Assembly (NCBI GenBank): GCA_002354055.1
Contig: DEKW01000006.1
Coordinates: 17,928 to 81,927 of the forward strand
Direction of reading: 5' to 3'
Source: Bacteroidales bacterium UBA2712
Lineage (GTDB): Bacteria > Bacteroidota > Bacteroidia > Bacteroidales > Paludibacteraceae
DNA: 64,000 bases
Below the pieces are notes generated by a model. It did not search any database, was not told where the DNA came from, and saw only the letters and a program-made list of their open reading frames with translations. This document shows, piece after piece, positions 33,467 to 41,368 of this stretch; position 1 is the first letter of the stretch, and the number at the start of each line of letters is the position of its first letter. The position numbers and the translations under genes were made by a program.

Positions 33467-34351
33467 ATGAACCAAAAGACGTTTTATCATATCATTGAGT
33501 GGGCTGTGGCGCTCGCAGCGTGCGTATTTCTGGGCTACAAACTGGTCACGTTCGAGGACTATCCTGCCTTGTGGGAGAGTCTTCGTGGCATGGCATGGCA
33601 GCACTATCTGGCGCTCGGCCTGTGTGTGGCGCTGATGCCGGTGAACATGGCGATCGAGGCGTGGCGGTGGCAGACGTTAATGAATGAAGGAGTGAACGAA
33701 TTAACGAGTGAACGAATGGCGTTCAGCGAGGCGCAGCGGCAGGTCTATTATTCCAAACTCGCCGGACTCATTACCCCTTGGCGGCTGGGTGAGTACCCCG
33801 CGAGAGGGGTGTTAATGGGTGAACCTGTCTGGCCGCGGGTGTTGAGTATGGGGGCGGTAGGCAGTGCCACGATGACGGCGGCAATCGTCATCGCCGGCGT
33901 GGTAGCATTGGCGTTCAGCCCATCGGTCATGGCGCAGTTAGGCGATAGTTATCTCTACGCCCTCGCAGCGGTTATTCTGCTCTTGGCGATTGCTTTTGCG
34001 TTGGCACCCAAAGCCCTGAAGAAATTCGCCGAAGTGAACCAGCAACTGCTCTTCCGTAGCTTAGCCCAGAGCCTCATTCGGTTGCTCTGTTGGTGCGTCC
34101 AGCTCGCATTGGTGCTTTGGGCGCTGGGAGCGGTTACTGGTGATGGGTTACTGGTGATGGGTTACGGATTACCGATTTATTATCTGCTGGTGACCATCAC
34201 GCCGAATGTGCCGATTGCGGAAGTAGGCGTACGCGGCGCATGGGCGATTGTAGTATTCGGGTCGATGAACGCAGCCTTGGCTGGCGTCCTGCTATGGGTG
34301 ATAAACACCCTGCTACCCTGCCTCGGATGGTTCTTTTTTAGGAAAAAATAA
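33467..34351 (+). CDS. Flippase-like membrane protein (LPG synthase transmembrane family)
   Basis: 294 residues with about seven to eight membrane helices. Family marks of the lysylphosphatidylglycerol synthase TM region / UPF0104 group are EAWRWQTLM in the first third, the YYSKLAGLITPWRLGEYPARG loop region and the late NVPIAEVGVRGAWAIV. It has no aminoacyl-transfer domain, so it is probably a lipid flippase-like protein rather than a lipid-modifying enzyme. Two loops (NEGVNELTSERM at about 75-85 and VTGDGLLVMGYGL at about 223-235) are coded by tandem DNA repeats. Monocistronic with a very short leader. Confidence 0.82.
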   Translation: MNQKTFYHIIEWAVALAACVFLGYKLVTFEDYPALWESLRGMAWQHYLALGLCVALMPVNMAIEAWRWQTLMNEGVNELTSERMAFSEAQRQVYYSKLAGLITPWRLGEYPARGVLMGEPVWPRVLSMGAVGSATMTAAIVIAGVVALAFSPSVMAQLGDSYLYALAAVILLLAIAFALAPKALKKFAEVNQQLLFRSLAQSLIRLLCWCVQLALVLWALGAVTGDGLLVMGYGLPIYYLLVTITPNVPIAEVGVRGAWAIVVFGSMNAALAGVLLWVINTLLPCLGWFFFRKK

Positions 34352-34358
34352 CAAAACC

Positions 34359-34390
34359 CTTGCGTATGTCGCAAAAAAGCAGTAATTTTG
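34359..34390 (+). promoter_or_regulatory. Promoter of malQ
   Basis: CTTG 34359-34362, 20 bases, TAATTTTG 34383-34390; spacer with AAAAAAGCAG. Leader about 35 bases. Confidence 0.83.
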
Positions 34391-34428
34391 TAGCCGAAAG
34401 TGAAAAATATAAAAAACACCATTATACC

Positions 34429-37032
34429 ATGAACATTAATTTTCAGATTCATTATCGTGCCGAGTACGGCCAGAGTCTCTGCGTGATTGAGACGCAGGAG
34501 TCGATTTTAGGCTGGTCTGAGAAAGACCCGTTGGTGCTGAATTGCCAAGGAACCGATTTCTGGCAGGCAAACGTCCCCATTAGCGATTTTGCCGGCAGTA
34601 TTCAGTACAAATATGCGATTCGTCTGCAGGACGGACGATATATCTATGAGGCAGGCGAACCCCGTACCTTGGCTCTCAAAGCCGCTGACAAGAAACTCGT
34701 CGTTCGCGACGCTTGGCAGGCAAGCACCTATGAGGACAGTTTCTATACGACCGCCTTCCTCAAGTCCCTTTTTATGCGCCATAACCCCGCTAAGGTGAAG
34801 GTCCCAAAGGGTAACGTCCGTTTCTCCATCGACCTGCCGCAGATCCTGCCGACACAGGGCGTAGCGATCGTCGGTAACTGCCCGGAGTTAGGCGACTGGA
34901 ATGTCGATAACAAGCTCGTTATGAGCGATGCGGAGTTCCCGGTTTGGAAAGCAGATATCAAGGTCTCGGAGGCGCAGATCATCGAATATAAATACCTCGT
35001 TTATGACCTCAAGACCGGCGCGCAGGTAGATATGGAGTGGGGTGAGAACCGCCAGATCTGGGGCATCGAGAAGGGTATGGTCATCTGCCAGAACGACCGT
35101 GGTTTCCGCCGCACGCAACCGCGATGGAAAGGTGCCGGCGTAGCTGTTCCGGTCTTCTCGCTCCGTACGGAGGAGGGCTTCGGTATCGGTGAGTTCCAGG
35201 ACCTCAAGAAGATGGCAGACTGGGCTGCGGCTACGGGTCAGAAGATGATCCAGACCCTGCCGATCAACGATACCACGCTCCGTCATAATAACCTCGACAG
35301 TTATCCTTACAACGCTGTTTCCGTTTTCGCGCTTCATCCGATATATATCAATATCGAGAAGATGGGTCGCCTGACGCCGGCGCAGAAGAAGAAATACGAA
35401 GCGCAGAAAGCGGAGTTCAACGCCCTCAAGATCGCTGATTACCAGAACGTCTATGACGCCAAGACCGTCTTCTTCAAGGCGCTCTTCAAGCAGGACAAGG
35501 ATGCGCTCTTCTCCTCCGAGGAGTATAAGGCGTTCTTTGCGAAGAACCGTGAGTGGCTCGAGCCCTATGCCGAGTTCCTCCACAAGCGCGACAAGCAGCC
35601 GAAGGAGTACTACTATTTTCTGCAGTTCCATGCCGACAAACAGCTGGCGGACGCAGTGGCTTATGCTCACTCAATCGGCGTGGCGATGAAAGGAGATATA
35701 CCTATCGGTATCAGCCCCGACTCCGTCGATGCAGCCGTTTATCCGGAGCTCTTTAACCTGGACGCTTCCGCAGGAGCACCGCCCGATGACTTCTCTATCT
35801 CCGGCCAGAACTGGGGATTCCCGACCTATAACTGGGATAAGATGGCAGAGGATAACTTCGCTTGGTGGCAGAAACGGTTCCGTAAGATGCAGGACTATTT
35901 CGATGCTTACCGTGTAGATCATATCCTTGGTTTCTTCCGTATCTGGCAGATGCGCAAGACGGACGTGTGGGGTCTCTGCGGTCATTTCGTTCCGGCGCTG
36001 CCGTACAGCTACGACGACCTCTGTGCGCAAGGCGTTTGCCTCGACTGGGACCGTATGACCAAGCCCTATATCCGCTCGAATTTCTTAGGTGATGTCCTGG
36101 GTTATGATACCGAGTGGGCGAAGAAGAATGCCCTTCAGACCCGCGATGGATACGTCTATTGGTTCCGTCCGGAGTTTGATACGCAAGTCAAAGTGCAGGA
36201 GTGGTACGACCGCCTGATGGAAGATCCGAAGCAACTCAAAGCAGCAGGCTTGAGCAAAGAGGCTGCGAAGAATATCTGCAACGGCTTGATTTATCTCCAT
36301 TGCGAGGTGCTGATGGTAGAAGACCAGCGTCGTCCTGGATGGCTCCATCCGCGTATCTCGATCTACCAGAGCCACTCTTTCAACGAGCTCTACTCCGACC
36401 AGAAAGAGGTGCTCATGCGAATCTACAATGAGTATTTCTATCGCCGTCATACGCAGTTCTGGCGTGATTCCGCGATGCGCAAACTGCCGACGCTTATCGG
36501 CGCAACGAAGATGCTCTGCTGCGGCGAGGATCTCGGTATGGTGCCCGCTTGTGTGCCTGACGTGATGCATGAGTTGCAGATCCTCAGTCTCGAGATCCAG
36601 CGTATGCCGAAAGACCCGACGGTGAAGTTTGCACACCCTGCCGACGCTCCGTATCAGTCTGTCTGCACCACCGGTACGCACGACATGAACCCGCTCCGCG
36701 CGTGGTGGGAAGAAGACCGCGCGGTAACGCAACAGTTCTACAATGAGCAAATGGGCTGGTGGGGCGATGCCCCCAAAGAGATGACGCCGGAGATCGCAGA
36801 GTTCATCATCAACCAGCATATGTATTCACCTGCGATGTGGACCATCCTGCCGCTGCAAGACTGGCTCGCTATCGACGGCGACGTACGTATCAAAGACCAG
36901 TTCTCGGACCGCATCAATGTGCCCGCTAACCCGCGCCATTTCTGGAACTACCGCATGCACCTGTCCATCGAACAGCTGCTAAAGGAGAAGAAACTGAATG
37001 AGAAAATAAAGAAACTCACGTCGGTGAGATAA
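34429..37032 (+). CDS. malQ: 4-alpha-glucanotransferase with two CBM20 starch-binding domains
   Basis: 867 residues. Two N-terminal CBM20-like domains (about 1-110 and 115-235; the second shows VAIVGNCPELGDWNVDNKL) precede a GH77 amylomaltase domain (about 250-860) with VPVFSLRTEEGFGIGEFQDL, FDAYRVDHILGFFRIWQ (nucleophile Asp) and CCGEDLGMVPACVPDVM (acid/base Glu). It transfers maltodextrin segments during glycogen/maltodextrin metabolism in the cytoplasm. The upstream in-frame Met codons lie in the leader and are rejected; MNINFQIHYRAEYGQSL is the family N terminus. Confidence 0.95.
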   Translation: MNINFQIHYRAEYGQSLCVIETQESILGWSEKDPLVLNCQGTDFWQANVPISDFAGSIQYKYAIRLQDGRYIYEAGEPRTLALKAADKKLVVRDAWQASTYEDSFYTTAFLKSLFMRHNPAKVKVPKGNVRFSIDLPQILPTQGVAIVGNCPELGDWNVDNKLVMSDAEFPVWKADIKVSEAQIIEYKYLVYDLKTGAQVDMEWGENRQIWGIEKGMVICQNDRGFRRTQPRWKGAGVAVPVFSLRTEEGFGIGEFQDLKKMADWAAATGQKMIQTLPINDTTLRHNNLDSYPYNAVSVFALHPIYINIEKMGRLTPAQKKKYEAQKAEFNALKIADYQNVYDAKTVFFKALFKQDKDALFSSEEYKAFFAKNREWLEPYAEFLHKRDKQPKEYYYFLQFHADKQLADAVAYAHSIGVAMKGDIPIGISPDSVDAAVYPELFNLDASAGAPPDDFSISGQNWGFPTYNWDKMAEDNFAWWQKRFRKMQDYFDAYRVDHILGFFRIWQMRKTDVWGLCGHFVPALPYSYDDLCAQGVCLDWDRMTKPYIRSNFLGDVLGYDTEWAKKNALQTRDGYVYWFRPEFDTQVKVQEWYDRLMEDPKQLKAAGLSKEAAKNICNGLIYLHCEVLMVEDQRRPGWLHPRISIYQSHSFNELYSDQKEVLMRIYNEYFYRRHTQFWRDSAMRKLPTLIGATKMLCCGEDLGMVPACVPDVMHELQILSLEIQRMPKDPTVKFAHPADAPYQSVCTTGTHDMNPLRAWWEEDRAVTQQFYNEQMGWWGDAPKEMTPEIAEFIINQHMYSPAMWTILPLQDWLAIDGDVRIKDQFSDRINVPANPRHFWNYRMHLSIEQLLKEKKLNEKIKKLTSVR

Positions 37033-37057
37033 ATTTCGTAATCCCGTAATAACGTAA

Positions 37058-37957
37058 TTACGATTGGTAAAAGTCCGTGAGTAGATCGCGGACTTTTTCC
37101 ATTAACCATAACGGTGTACTTGTCGCACCGCAGATACCGACTTTTAGAGTTGAAAGTTGAAAGTTGAAAGTTGAAAGTTTTTCCTCCAACTCGTCCGGCG
37201 ACGAGACAAAGATCGTCTTCGGGTTCGCCTCTAAACAGTGGTTGTATAGCACTTTTGCGTTGGAGCTCTTACCGCCGCCGACGAAGATCACGAGGTCCTG
37301 TGCCTTCGCGAAAGCCTGCAATTGCGCCACCCTGTTCGCTACCGACCGGCAGATGGTGTCATGCGCTTCCAGCGCAATTTGAGATTTAAGATTTGAGATT
37401 TGAGATTTTATCGCCTTGACAAGACTCTGAAAGCCTTCCACGCTCTTTGTGGTCTGCGAGAAGAGGTAGATTGCTCTCGAGAAATCGAGTTGGTCCAACT
37501 CCTCCTCGTGCTCGATGACGATGGCGGTGTTGTTCGTCTGCCCCTGCAGCCCGATGACCTCGGCATGGCCGCGTTTGCCGTAGATGACGATCTGCGGCGG
37601 GACGGCTTCGTCGTTCTTATGCAAGTCGTAGCAGGCGCGGATACGGTCCTGTAGCTTCTTCACCACCGGACAGGTCGCGTCGATGACCTCTATCCCCCGC
37701 TGCTCGGCAATCCAGTACGTGCTCGGCGGTTCGCCGTGAGCCCTGAGCAACACTCGCGAGTGGGGTGGTAACGAACGCAGGTCGTCGTTGTCGATCGTCT
37801 GCAAGCCCAAACCCTCTAACCGCGCTACCTCCTGACCGTTATGCACGATGTCCCCCAAGCAACAAAGAGCCCCTTTTCGGAGCTCTTCTTCCGCTGTCCG
37901 GATGGCGCGCGTCACGCCGAAACAAAAACCGCTATTAGAGTCTATCGTACAGATCAT
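37058..37957 (-). CDS. ispH: 4-hydroxy-3-methylbut-2-enyl diphosphate reductase
   Basis: 299-residue IspH (LytB), last step of the MEP isoprenoid pathway, making IPP and DMAPP. The three [4Fe-4S] ligands are Cys12 (GFCFGV), Cys96 (DATCPVV) and Cys203 (DTICRSV); HGEPPS and SQTT, VGGGKSSN and GICGATSTP are conserved motifs. Two loops are lengthened by repeat-coded peptides: KSQISNLKSQI (about 184-194) and KLSTFNFQLSTL (about 262-273). Third gene of porQ-cmk-ispH; it overlaps cmk by 23 bases. Confidence 0.95.
   Translation of the reverse strand: MICTIDSNSGFCFGVTRAIRTAEEELRKGALCCLGDIVHNGQEVARLEGLGLQTIDNDDLRSLPPHSRVLLRAHGEPPSTYWIAEQRGIEVIDATCPVVKKLQDRIRACYDLHKNDEAVPPQIVIYGKRGHAEVIGLQGQTNNTAIVIEHEEELDQLDFSRAIYLFSQTTKSVEGFQSLVKAIKSQISNLKSQIALEAHDTICRSVANRVAQLQAFAKAQDLVIFVGGGKSSNAKVLYNHCLEANPKTIFVSSPDELEEKLSTFNFQLSTLKVGICGATSTPLWLMEKVRDLLTDFYQS
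37069..37098 (+). terminator. Terminator of malQ located inside the 3' end of ispH
   Basis: AAAAGTCCG (37069-37077) and CGGACTTTT (37089-37097) form a 9-bp stem with an 11-base loop followed by T; it lies 37 bases past the malQ stop and within ispH codons. Confidence 0.75.
37146..37182. repeat. In-frame tandem repeat in ispH (GTTGAAA units)
   Basis: Five GTTGAAA heptamers in a row; the minus-strand frame reads KLSTFNFQLSTL. Confidence 0.88.
37378..37410. repeat. In-frame tandem repeat in ispH (GATTTGA units)
   Basis: About four copies of GAGATTT/AAGATTT heptamers, coding KSQISNLKSQI on the minus strand. Confidence 0.86.
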
Positions 37958-38612
37958 AGATGATTTTCATTTGCTCGTCCGGCGTCATGTCGCTGTTATC
38001 TACGACGATGGCATCTTCGGCCTGCCGCAACGGGCTCTCCGCACGATGCGTATCGCGGTAGTCGCGGTCGTTGACATCCGCCAATACCTCTTCATAGACG
38101 GGCTTCTCGCCTTTGGCTACCAGCTCGTCGTACCGCCGTTGCGCGCGAACCTCCGGCCGAGCCGTGAGGAACAACTTGAGATCCGCCTTCGGGAAGACTA
38201 CCGTACCGATGTCGCGACCGTCCATGACGATGCTCTGGTTAGCACCCATCGCCTGTTGCTGGGCAACGAGAAAAGCACGCACCTCTTTGATCTGCGAGAT
38301 CTCCGAAGCGCGGTTGCCGACCTCGAGTGTCCGTATCTGACTCTCTACATCTTCGCCGTTCAGCGTCACGTGCTGCGCATCGCCAACCCGCACAAAACCT
38401 ACCTTGATCTTGGGCAAGAGCGCAATGATCTCCTCGTCGCTCAGTCTTTCGACTTTCGACTTTCGACTTTCGGCTAATACGTATAACGCAATAGCGCGAT
38501 ACATGGCGCCGGTATCTACATAGGTCGCATGCGCATGCTTCGCCAGCGCCTTGGCTATCGTCGATTTCCCGCACGACGAATATCCGTCTATAGCAACAAT
38601 GATCTTTTTCAT
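37935..38612 (-). CDS. cmk: Cytidylate kinase
   Basis: 225 residues. P-loop DGYSSCGKST, the DTGAMYRAIALY motif, MDGRDIGTVVFP and RRYDELVAKG, D(R)DYRDTHRAESPL are CMP-kinase marks; it phosphorylates CMP and dCMP. The ATG overlaps the porQ stop (ATGA) and its end overlaps ispH by 23 bases. The segment AESRKSKVERL (about 47-57) is coded by a tandem repeat (CGACTTT units, 38450-38473), inserted at a variable loop. Confidence 0.95.
   Translation of the reverse strand: MKKIIVAIDGYSSCGKSTIAKALAKHAHATYVDTGAMYRAIALYVLAESRKSKVERLSDEEIIALLPKIKVGFVRVGDAQHVTLNGEDVESQIRTLEVGNRASEISQIKEVRAFLVAQQQAMGANQSIVMDGRDIGTVVFPKADLKLFLTARPEVRAQRRYDELVAKGEKPVYEEVLADVNDRDYRDTHRAESPLRQAEDAIVVDNSDMTPDEQMKIIYDLYDRL
38448..38475. 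repeat. In-frame tandem repeat in cmk (CGACTTT units)
   Basis: Three CGACTTT heptamers plus flanks; minus-strand peptide ESRKSKVERL. Confidence 0.85.
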
Positions 38613-39706
38613 TTTAGTAACGAGTTTATATCTAATGTCAGTCCGACCTGGTACGAGAAGTTGGACTTGGTCATCTGGCTGATGGCGAAATCCACATGCG
38701 CCTGTTTGATTCGTACGCCGAGGCCCAACGCGAATCCAGCTAACGACCGCTGATCGGCGAGGTTCAACTCCGCGCGGCGGCGGTGGTTATATGAGAAAGC
38801 GATGTAGAACCGCTCGCGTTTATCTACTACCTCTATTGTCCATATCGTGTGTCGGAACAGCATGTCGTACCATTTGACGTTATGGGGGATGATATCTCCG
38901 GTCGTCACGTTCTTGTCCATACCCGTCCATTCGTAGTTCAGGTACCAGGTCTGCAGGTTATGCGCCTGCAGGTGAAACCGCAACGGTGCGTGCTTCACTC
39001 GGTAAGTCAGACCCAACTGCAGGTTCAGCGGCAGCATCTCGTGGTTCGAACCGCCTTCCTCCGAGTAAAAACCCTTCAACTGCCATCCTATGTTCTGCAG
39101 CACCAGCCCCATCTGGAAGGTCGAGTCGGGGCTTTGGAAATGCGCTCCTACGTCCGCGCCTAACGCAAACGAACTATAACTCTCGTAGATCGAATAGACC
39201 GGCTTGAGTGTCACGCCGACCTTGAACATCCGTCCTAACTGGCGCGCGTACATCACGTCTATCAAGATGTCCCGAGCGCCAAACGAACCACCGGTCTTGT
39301 TGCCGTCTTTGTCGGCGTAGTACATCTTGCCGTAGTCCAAGTAATGGATACCCACTGCGAAATAGTTCGGCTTGTCGGGCTCACCCTCTGGCGGCTTCTC
39401 GATCTTCGACCGTCCGAAATTATGCCCGTATAACACGCTGCCGAACATCGTTCCCGGCAGGTAGTAGCTGTAGTTGAGTTGCAGCATCATGTGGCTGTTA
39501 GCATGCAGCAACGCCGGGTTGCACATGCCCATCGCGATATCCCCGTCGCTGAGCGAGACGTTCGACCCGCCCAAGGCGTTGATGCGCGACGATACCGGCA
39601 GACTCATAAATGAGAACACCGACCGCCCTGCATTCGACACCTGACCAAAGGAACAAAGGGACAAAGTACAAAGTACAAGGGTTACTATTTTTTTTCTTAT
39701 AGCCAC
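38609..39706 (-). CDS. porQ: Type IX secretion system protein PorQ
   Basis: 365 residues from a GTG at 39706, with a signal peptide (VTLVLCTLSLCSFGQ) and a beta-barrel of the PorV/PorQ family: FSFMSLPVSSRINALGGSN, DGDIAMGMCNPALL at the start, KQAHVDFAISQMTKSNFSYQVGLTLDINSLL at the end (in parts). PorQ belongs to the T9SS attachment complex at the outer membrane. The order porQ-cmk-ispH is also what I recall from Porphyromonas gingivalis, which supports the name. It is divergent from the PAP2 phosphatase gene. Confidence 0.88.
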   Translation of the reverse strand: MAIRKKIVTLVLCTLSLCSFGQVSNAGRSVFSFMSLPVSSRINALGGSNVSLSDGDIAMGMCNPALLHANSHMMLQLNYSYYLPGTMFGSVLYGHNFGRSKIEKPPEGEPDKPNYFAVGIHYLDYGKMYYADKDGNKTGGSFGARDILIDVMYARQLGRMFKVGVTLKPVYSIYESYSSFALGADVGAHFQSPDSTFQMGLVLQNIGWQLKGFYSEEGGSNHEMLPLNLQLGLTYRVKHAPLRFHLQAHNLQTWYLNYEWTGMDKNVTTGDIIPHNVKWYDMLFRHTIWTIEVVDKRERFYIAFSYNHRRRAELNLADQRSLAGFALGLGVRIKQAHVDFAISQMTKSNFSYQVGLTLDINSLLK

Positions 39707-39730
39707 ACTACGGCATTTTAAAATCGGCTA

Positions 39731-39762
39731 CAAAATTACTGCTTTTTTTTGAATTGTGCAAA
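39731..39762 (-). promoter_or_regulatory. Promoter of porQ-cmk-ispH
   Basis: Minus-strand TTTG (39762-39759), 20 bases including TTCAAAAAAAAGCAG, TAATTTTG (39738-39731). GTG start 24 bases further. Confidence 0.86.
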
Positions 39763-39766
39763 TTTA

Positions 39767-39798
39767 TTTGCATATATGCATTTTTTTTCGTACCTTTG
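39767..39798 (+). promoter_or_regulatory. Promoter of the PAP2 phosphatase gene
   Basis: TTTG 39767-39770, 20 bases, TACCTTTG 39791-39798. Confidence 0.87.
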
Positions 39799-39823
39799 CA
39801 GCCGGATAAATTGAAAACCCATT

Positions 39824-40543
39824 ATGAAACGTACACTTATTATTCCTCTTCTTCTGGTCGCGATCTGTCTTTTTGCAGAGGACGTGACTCCGTATTTTAC
39901 GACCCCGGAGATGCCGAACGCGCTGCGTTACCTGCCGGCGCCGCCTAAGACCAACGAGATGCGTTATGCTTACGACACCGCCCAATACCAATGGGGCAAA
40001 AGTGTCCGCAACACCCCGCGCGGGCAGAAAGCACGCCTCGATGCCACTTATAGCGTCCAGCGGATGGCGGAGATATTCTCGCCGATCATGGGTGTGGCTA
40101 TCTCGAAGACCAATACTCCCCAACTGTGGAAACTGCTGATGGACGCAACGAAGACAACCAGTTTCGCATGCGACAGCGCGAAGATCACTTACATGCGTAA
40201 GCGTCCGTATATGGTCTTCCATGAGCCTACGCTCGTGCCCGAAGATGAGGAGGAGTTGAGCCATAACGGTTCGTATCCTTCCGGCCATACAACCTTGGGA
40301 TGGAGCACGGCGCTCATCTTATGCGAGATCAATCCTGCGGCGCAAGATGCGCTTCTGAAAGAGGGATTCGAATACGGTCAGAGCCGAGTTATTGCCGGAT
40401 TTCATTGGCAGAGCGATGTCGATGCTGCACGCGTAGTGGCGAGTGCCGCCTTTGCCAAACTCCATACCAGCAAGGCTTATCTCAAACAACTGAAGAAGGC
40501 ACAGAAAGAATTTCGATGCAAAAATCGAGCGAATATTAAATAA
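39824..40543 (+). CDS. phoN: PAP2-family (class A-type) acid phosphatase, secreted
   Basis: 239 residues with signal peptide (MKRTLIIPLLLVAICLFA). The three PAP2 phosphatase motifs are seen: KRPYMVFHEP (C1), GSYPSGHTT (C2, catalytic His) and SRVIAGFHWQSDVDAAR (C3, nucleophile His). Size and motif spacing match class A nonspecific acid phosphatases, which act in the periplasm on phosphomonoesters. Own promoter; no terminator seen before the sdh promoter. Confidence 0.88.
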   Translation: MKRTLIIPLLLVAICLFAEDVTPYFTTPEMPNALRYLPAPPKTNEMRYAYDTAQYQWGKSVRNTPRGQKARLDATYSVQRMAEIFSPIMGVAISKTNTPQLWKLLMDATKTTSFACDSAKITYMRKRPYMVFHEPTLVPEDEEELSHNGSYPSGHTTLGWSTALILCEINPAAQDALLKEGFEYGQSRVIAGFHWQSDVDAARVVASAAFAKLHTSKAYLKQLKKAQKEFRCKNRANIK

Positions 40544-40566
40544 TTCTTAAGAAAATGACGTGCGCG

Positions 40567-40598
40567 CTTGCGTATGTCATTTTTTTTTAGTAATTTTG
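40567..40598 (+). promoter_or_regulatory. Promoter of sdhCAB
   Basis: CTTG 40567-40570, 20 bases, TAATTTTG 40591-40598. Leader about 60 bases. Confidence 0.83.
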
Positions 40599-40660
40599 CA
40601 GCCGAAATACGAATCAGCATTAATTAACAATAATATTTATCTAAAAACACAAACAATTCT

Positions 40661-41356
40661 ATGTGGTTAAAAGATTCTTCTATTGGCCGTAAGTTCGTCA
40701 TGGCGCTTAGTGGAGCAGCGTTGGTTTTCTTCCTGCTTTTCCACGGCTGCATGAACCTTGCGCTGGTCTTCAGCGAGGAGGCTTACAACGCCATCTGCCG
40801 TTTCCTCGGCGCTAACTGGTACGCAGTAATCGGTTCGCTCGGTATCGCGTTCCTCGTATTGGTGCATTTCTGCTATGGTCTGTATCTGACTATTCAGAAC
40901 CGTGCTGCACGTGGTAACGACCGCTATGCGGTAACCGACAAGAAACCCGGTGTGACCTGGGAGAGTGAGAATATGCTCGTCCTCGGCTTCACCATCCTCG
41001 GTTTCCTCTGCTTGCACCTCTACAACTTCTGGTTCAAGATGCAGTTTGCGGAGCTCTCCGGCATCGAGACCGGTGCGTTTGACCCGCAGAACGGTGCGGC
41101 TTACGTCAAGGAGCTGTTCACTACTCCGGTTTGGGGACAGATCTACTGCGTGCTCTACCTCCTTTGGCTCGTTGTTCTCTGGCTCCACCTCAATCACGGT
41201 GTGGGCTCGGCGATGACCTCTATGGGACTCAACAACCTCAAATGGCAGAAACGCGTTGAGGTGATCAGCACGGTCGTAGCAACCCTCGTGGTACTGCCGT
41301 TCACTATTGTTGTATTGTATTACCTGGGCATGGGCATCGGGATGCTCTGCGCTTAA
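40661..41356 (+). CDS. sdhC: Succinate dehydrogenase/fumarate reductase cytochrome b subunit
   Basis: 231 residues with five membrane helices, the B-type diheme cytochrome b of Bacteroidota Sdh/Frd. Marks: SIGRKFVMALSGAALVFFLLFHGCMNL, His residues in HFCYGLYLT, CLHLYNFWFKM and LHLNHGVGSAM that would bind two hemes. It anchors the SdhAB catalytic part to the inner membrane and exchanges electrons with menaquinone. First gene of sdhCAB. Confidence 0.95.
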   Translation: MWLKDSSIGRKFVMALSGAALVFFLLFHGCMNLALVFSEEAYNAICRFLGANWYAVIGSLGIAFLVLVHFCYGLYLTIQNRAARGNDRYAVTDKKPGVTWESENMLVLGFTILGFLCLHLYNFWFKMQFAELSGIETGAFDPQNGAAYVKELFTTPVWGQIYCVLYLLWLVVLWLHLNHGVGSAMTSMGLNNLKWQKRVEVISTVVATLVVLPFTIVVLYYLGMGIGMLCA

Positions 41357-41368
41357 TGATTGACAACT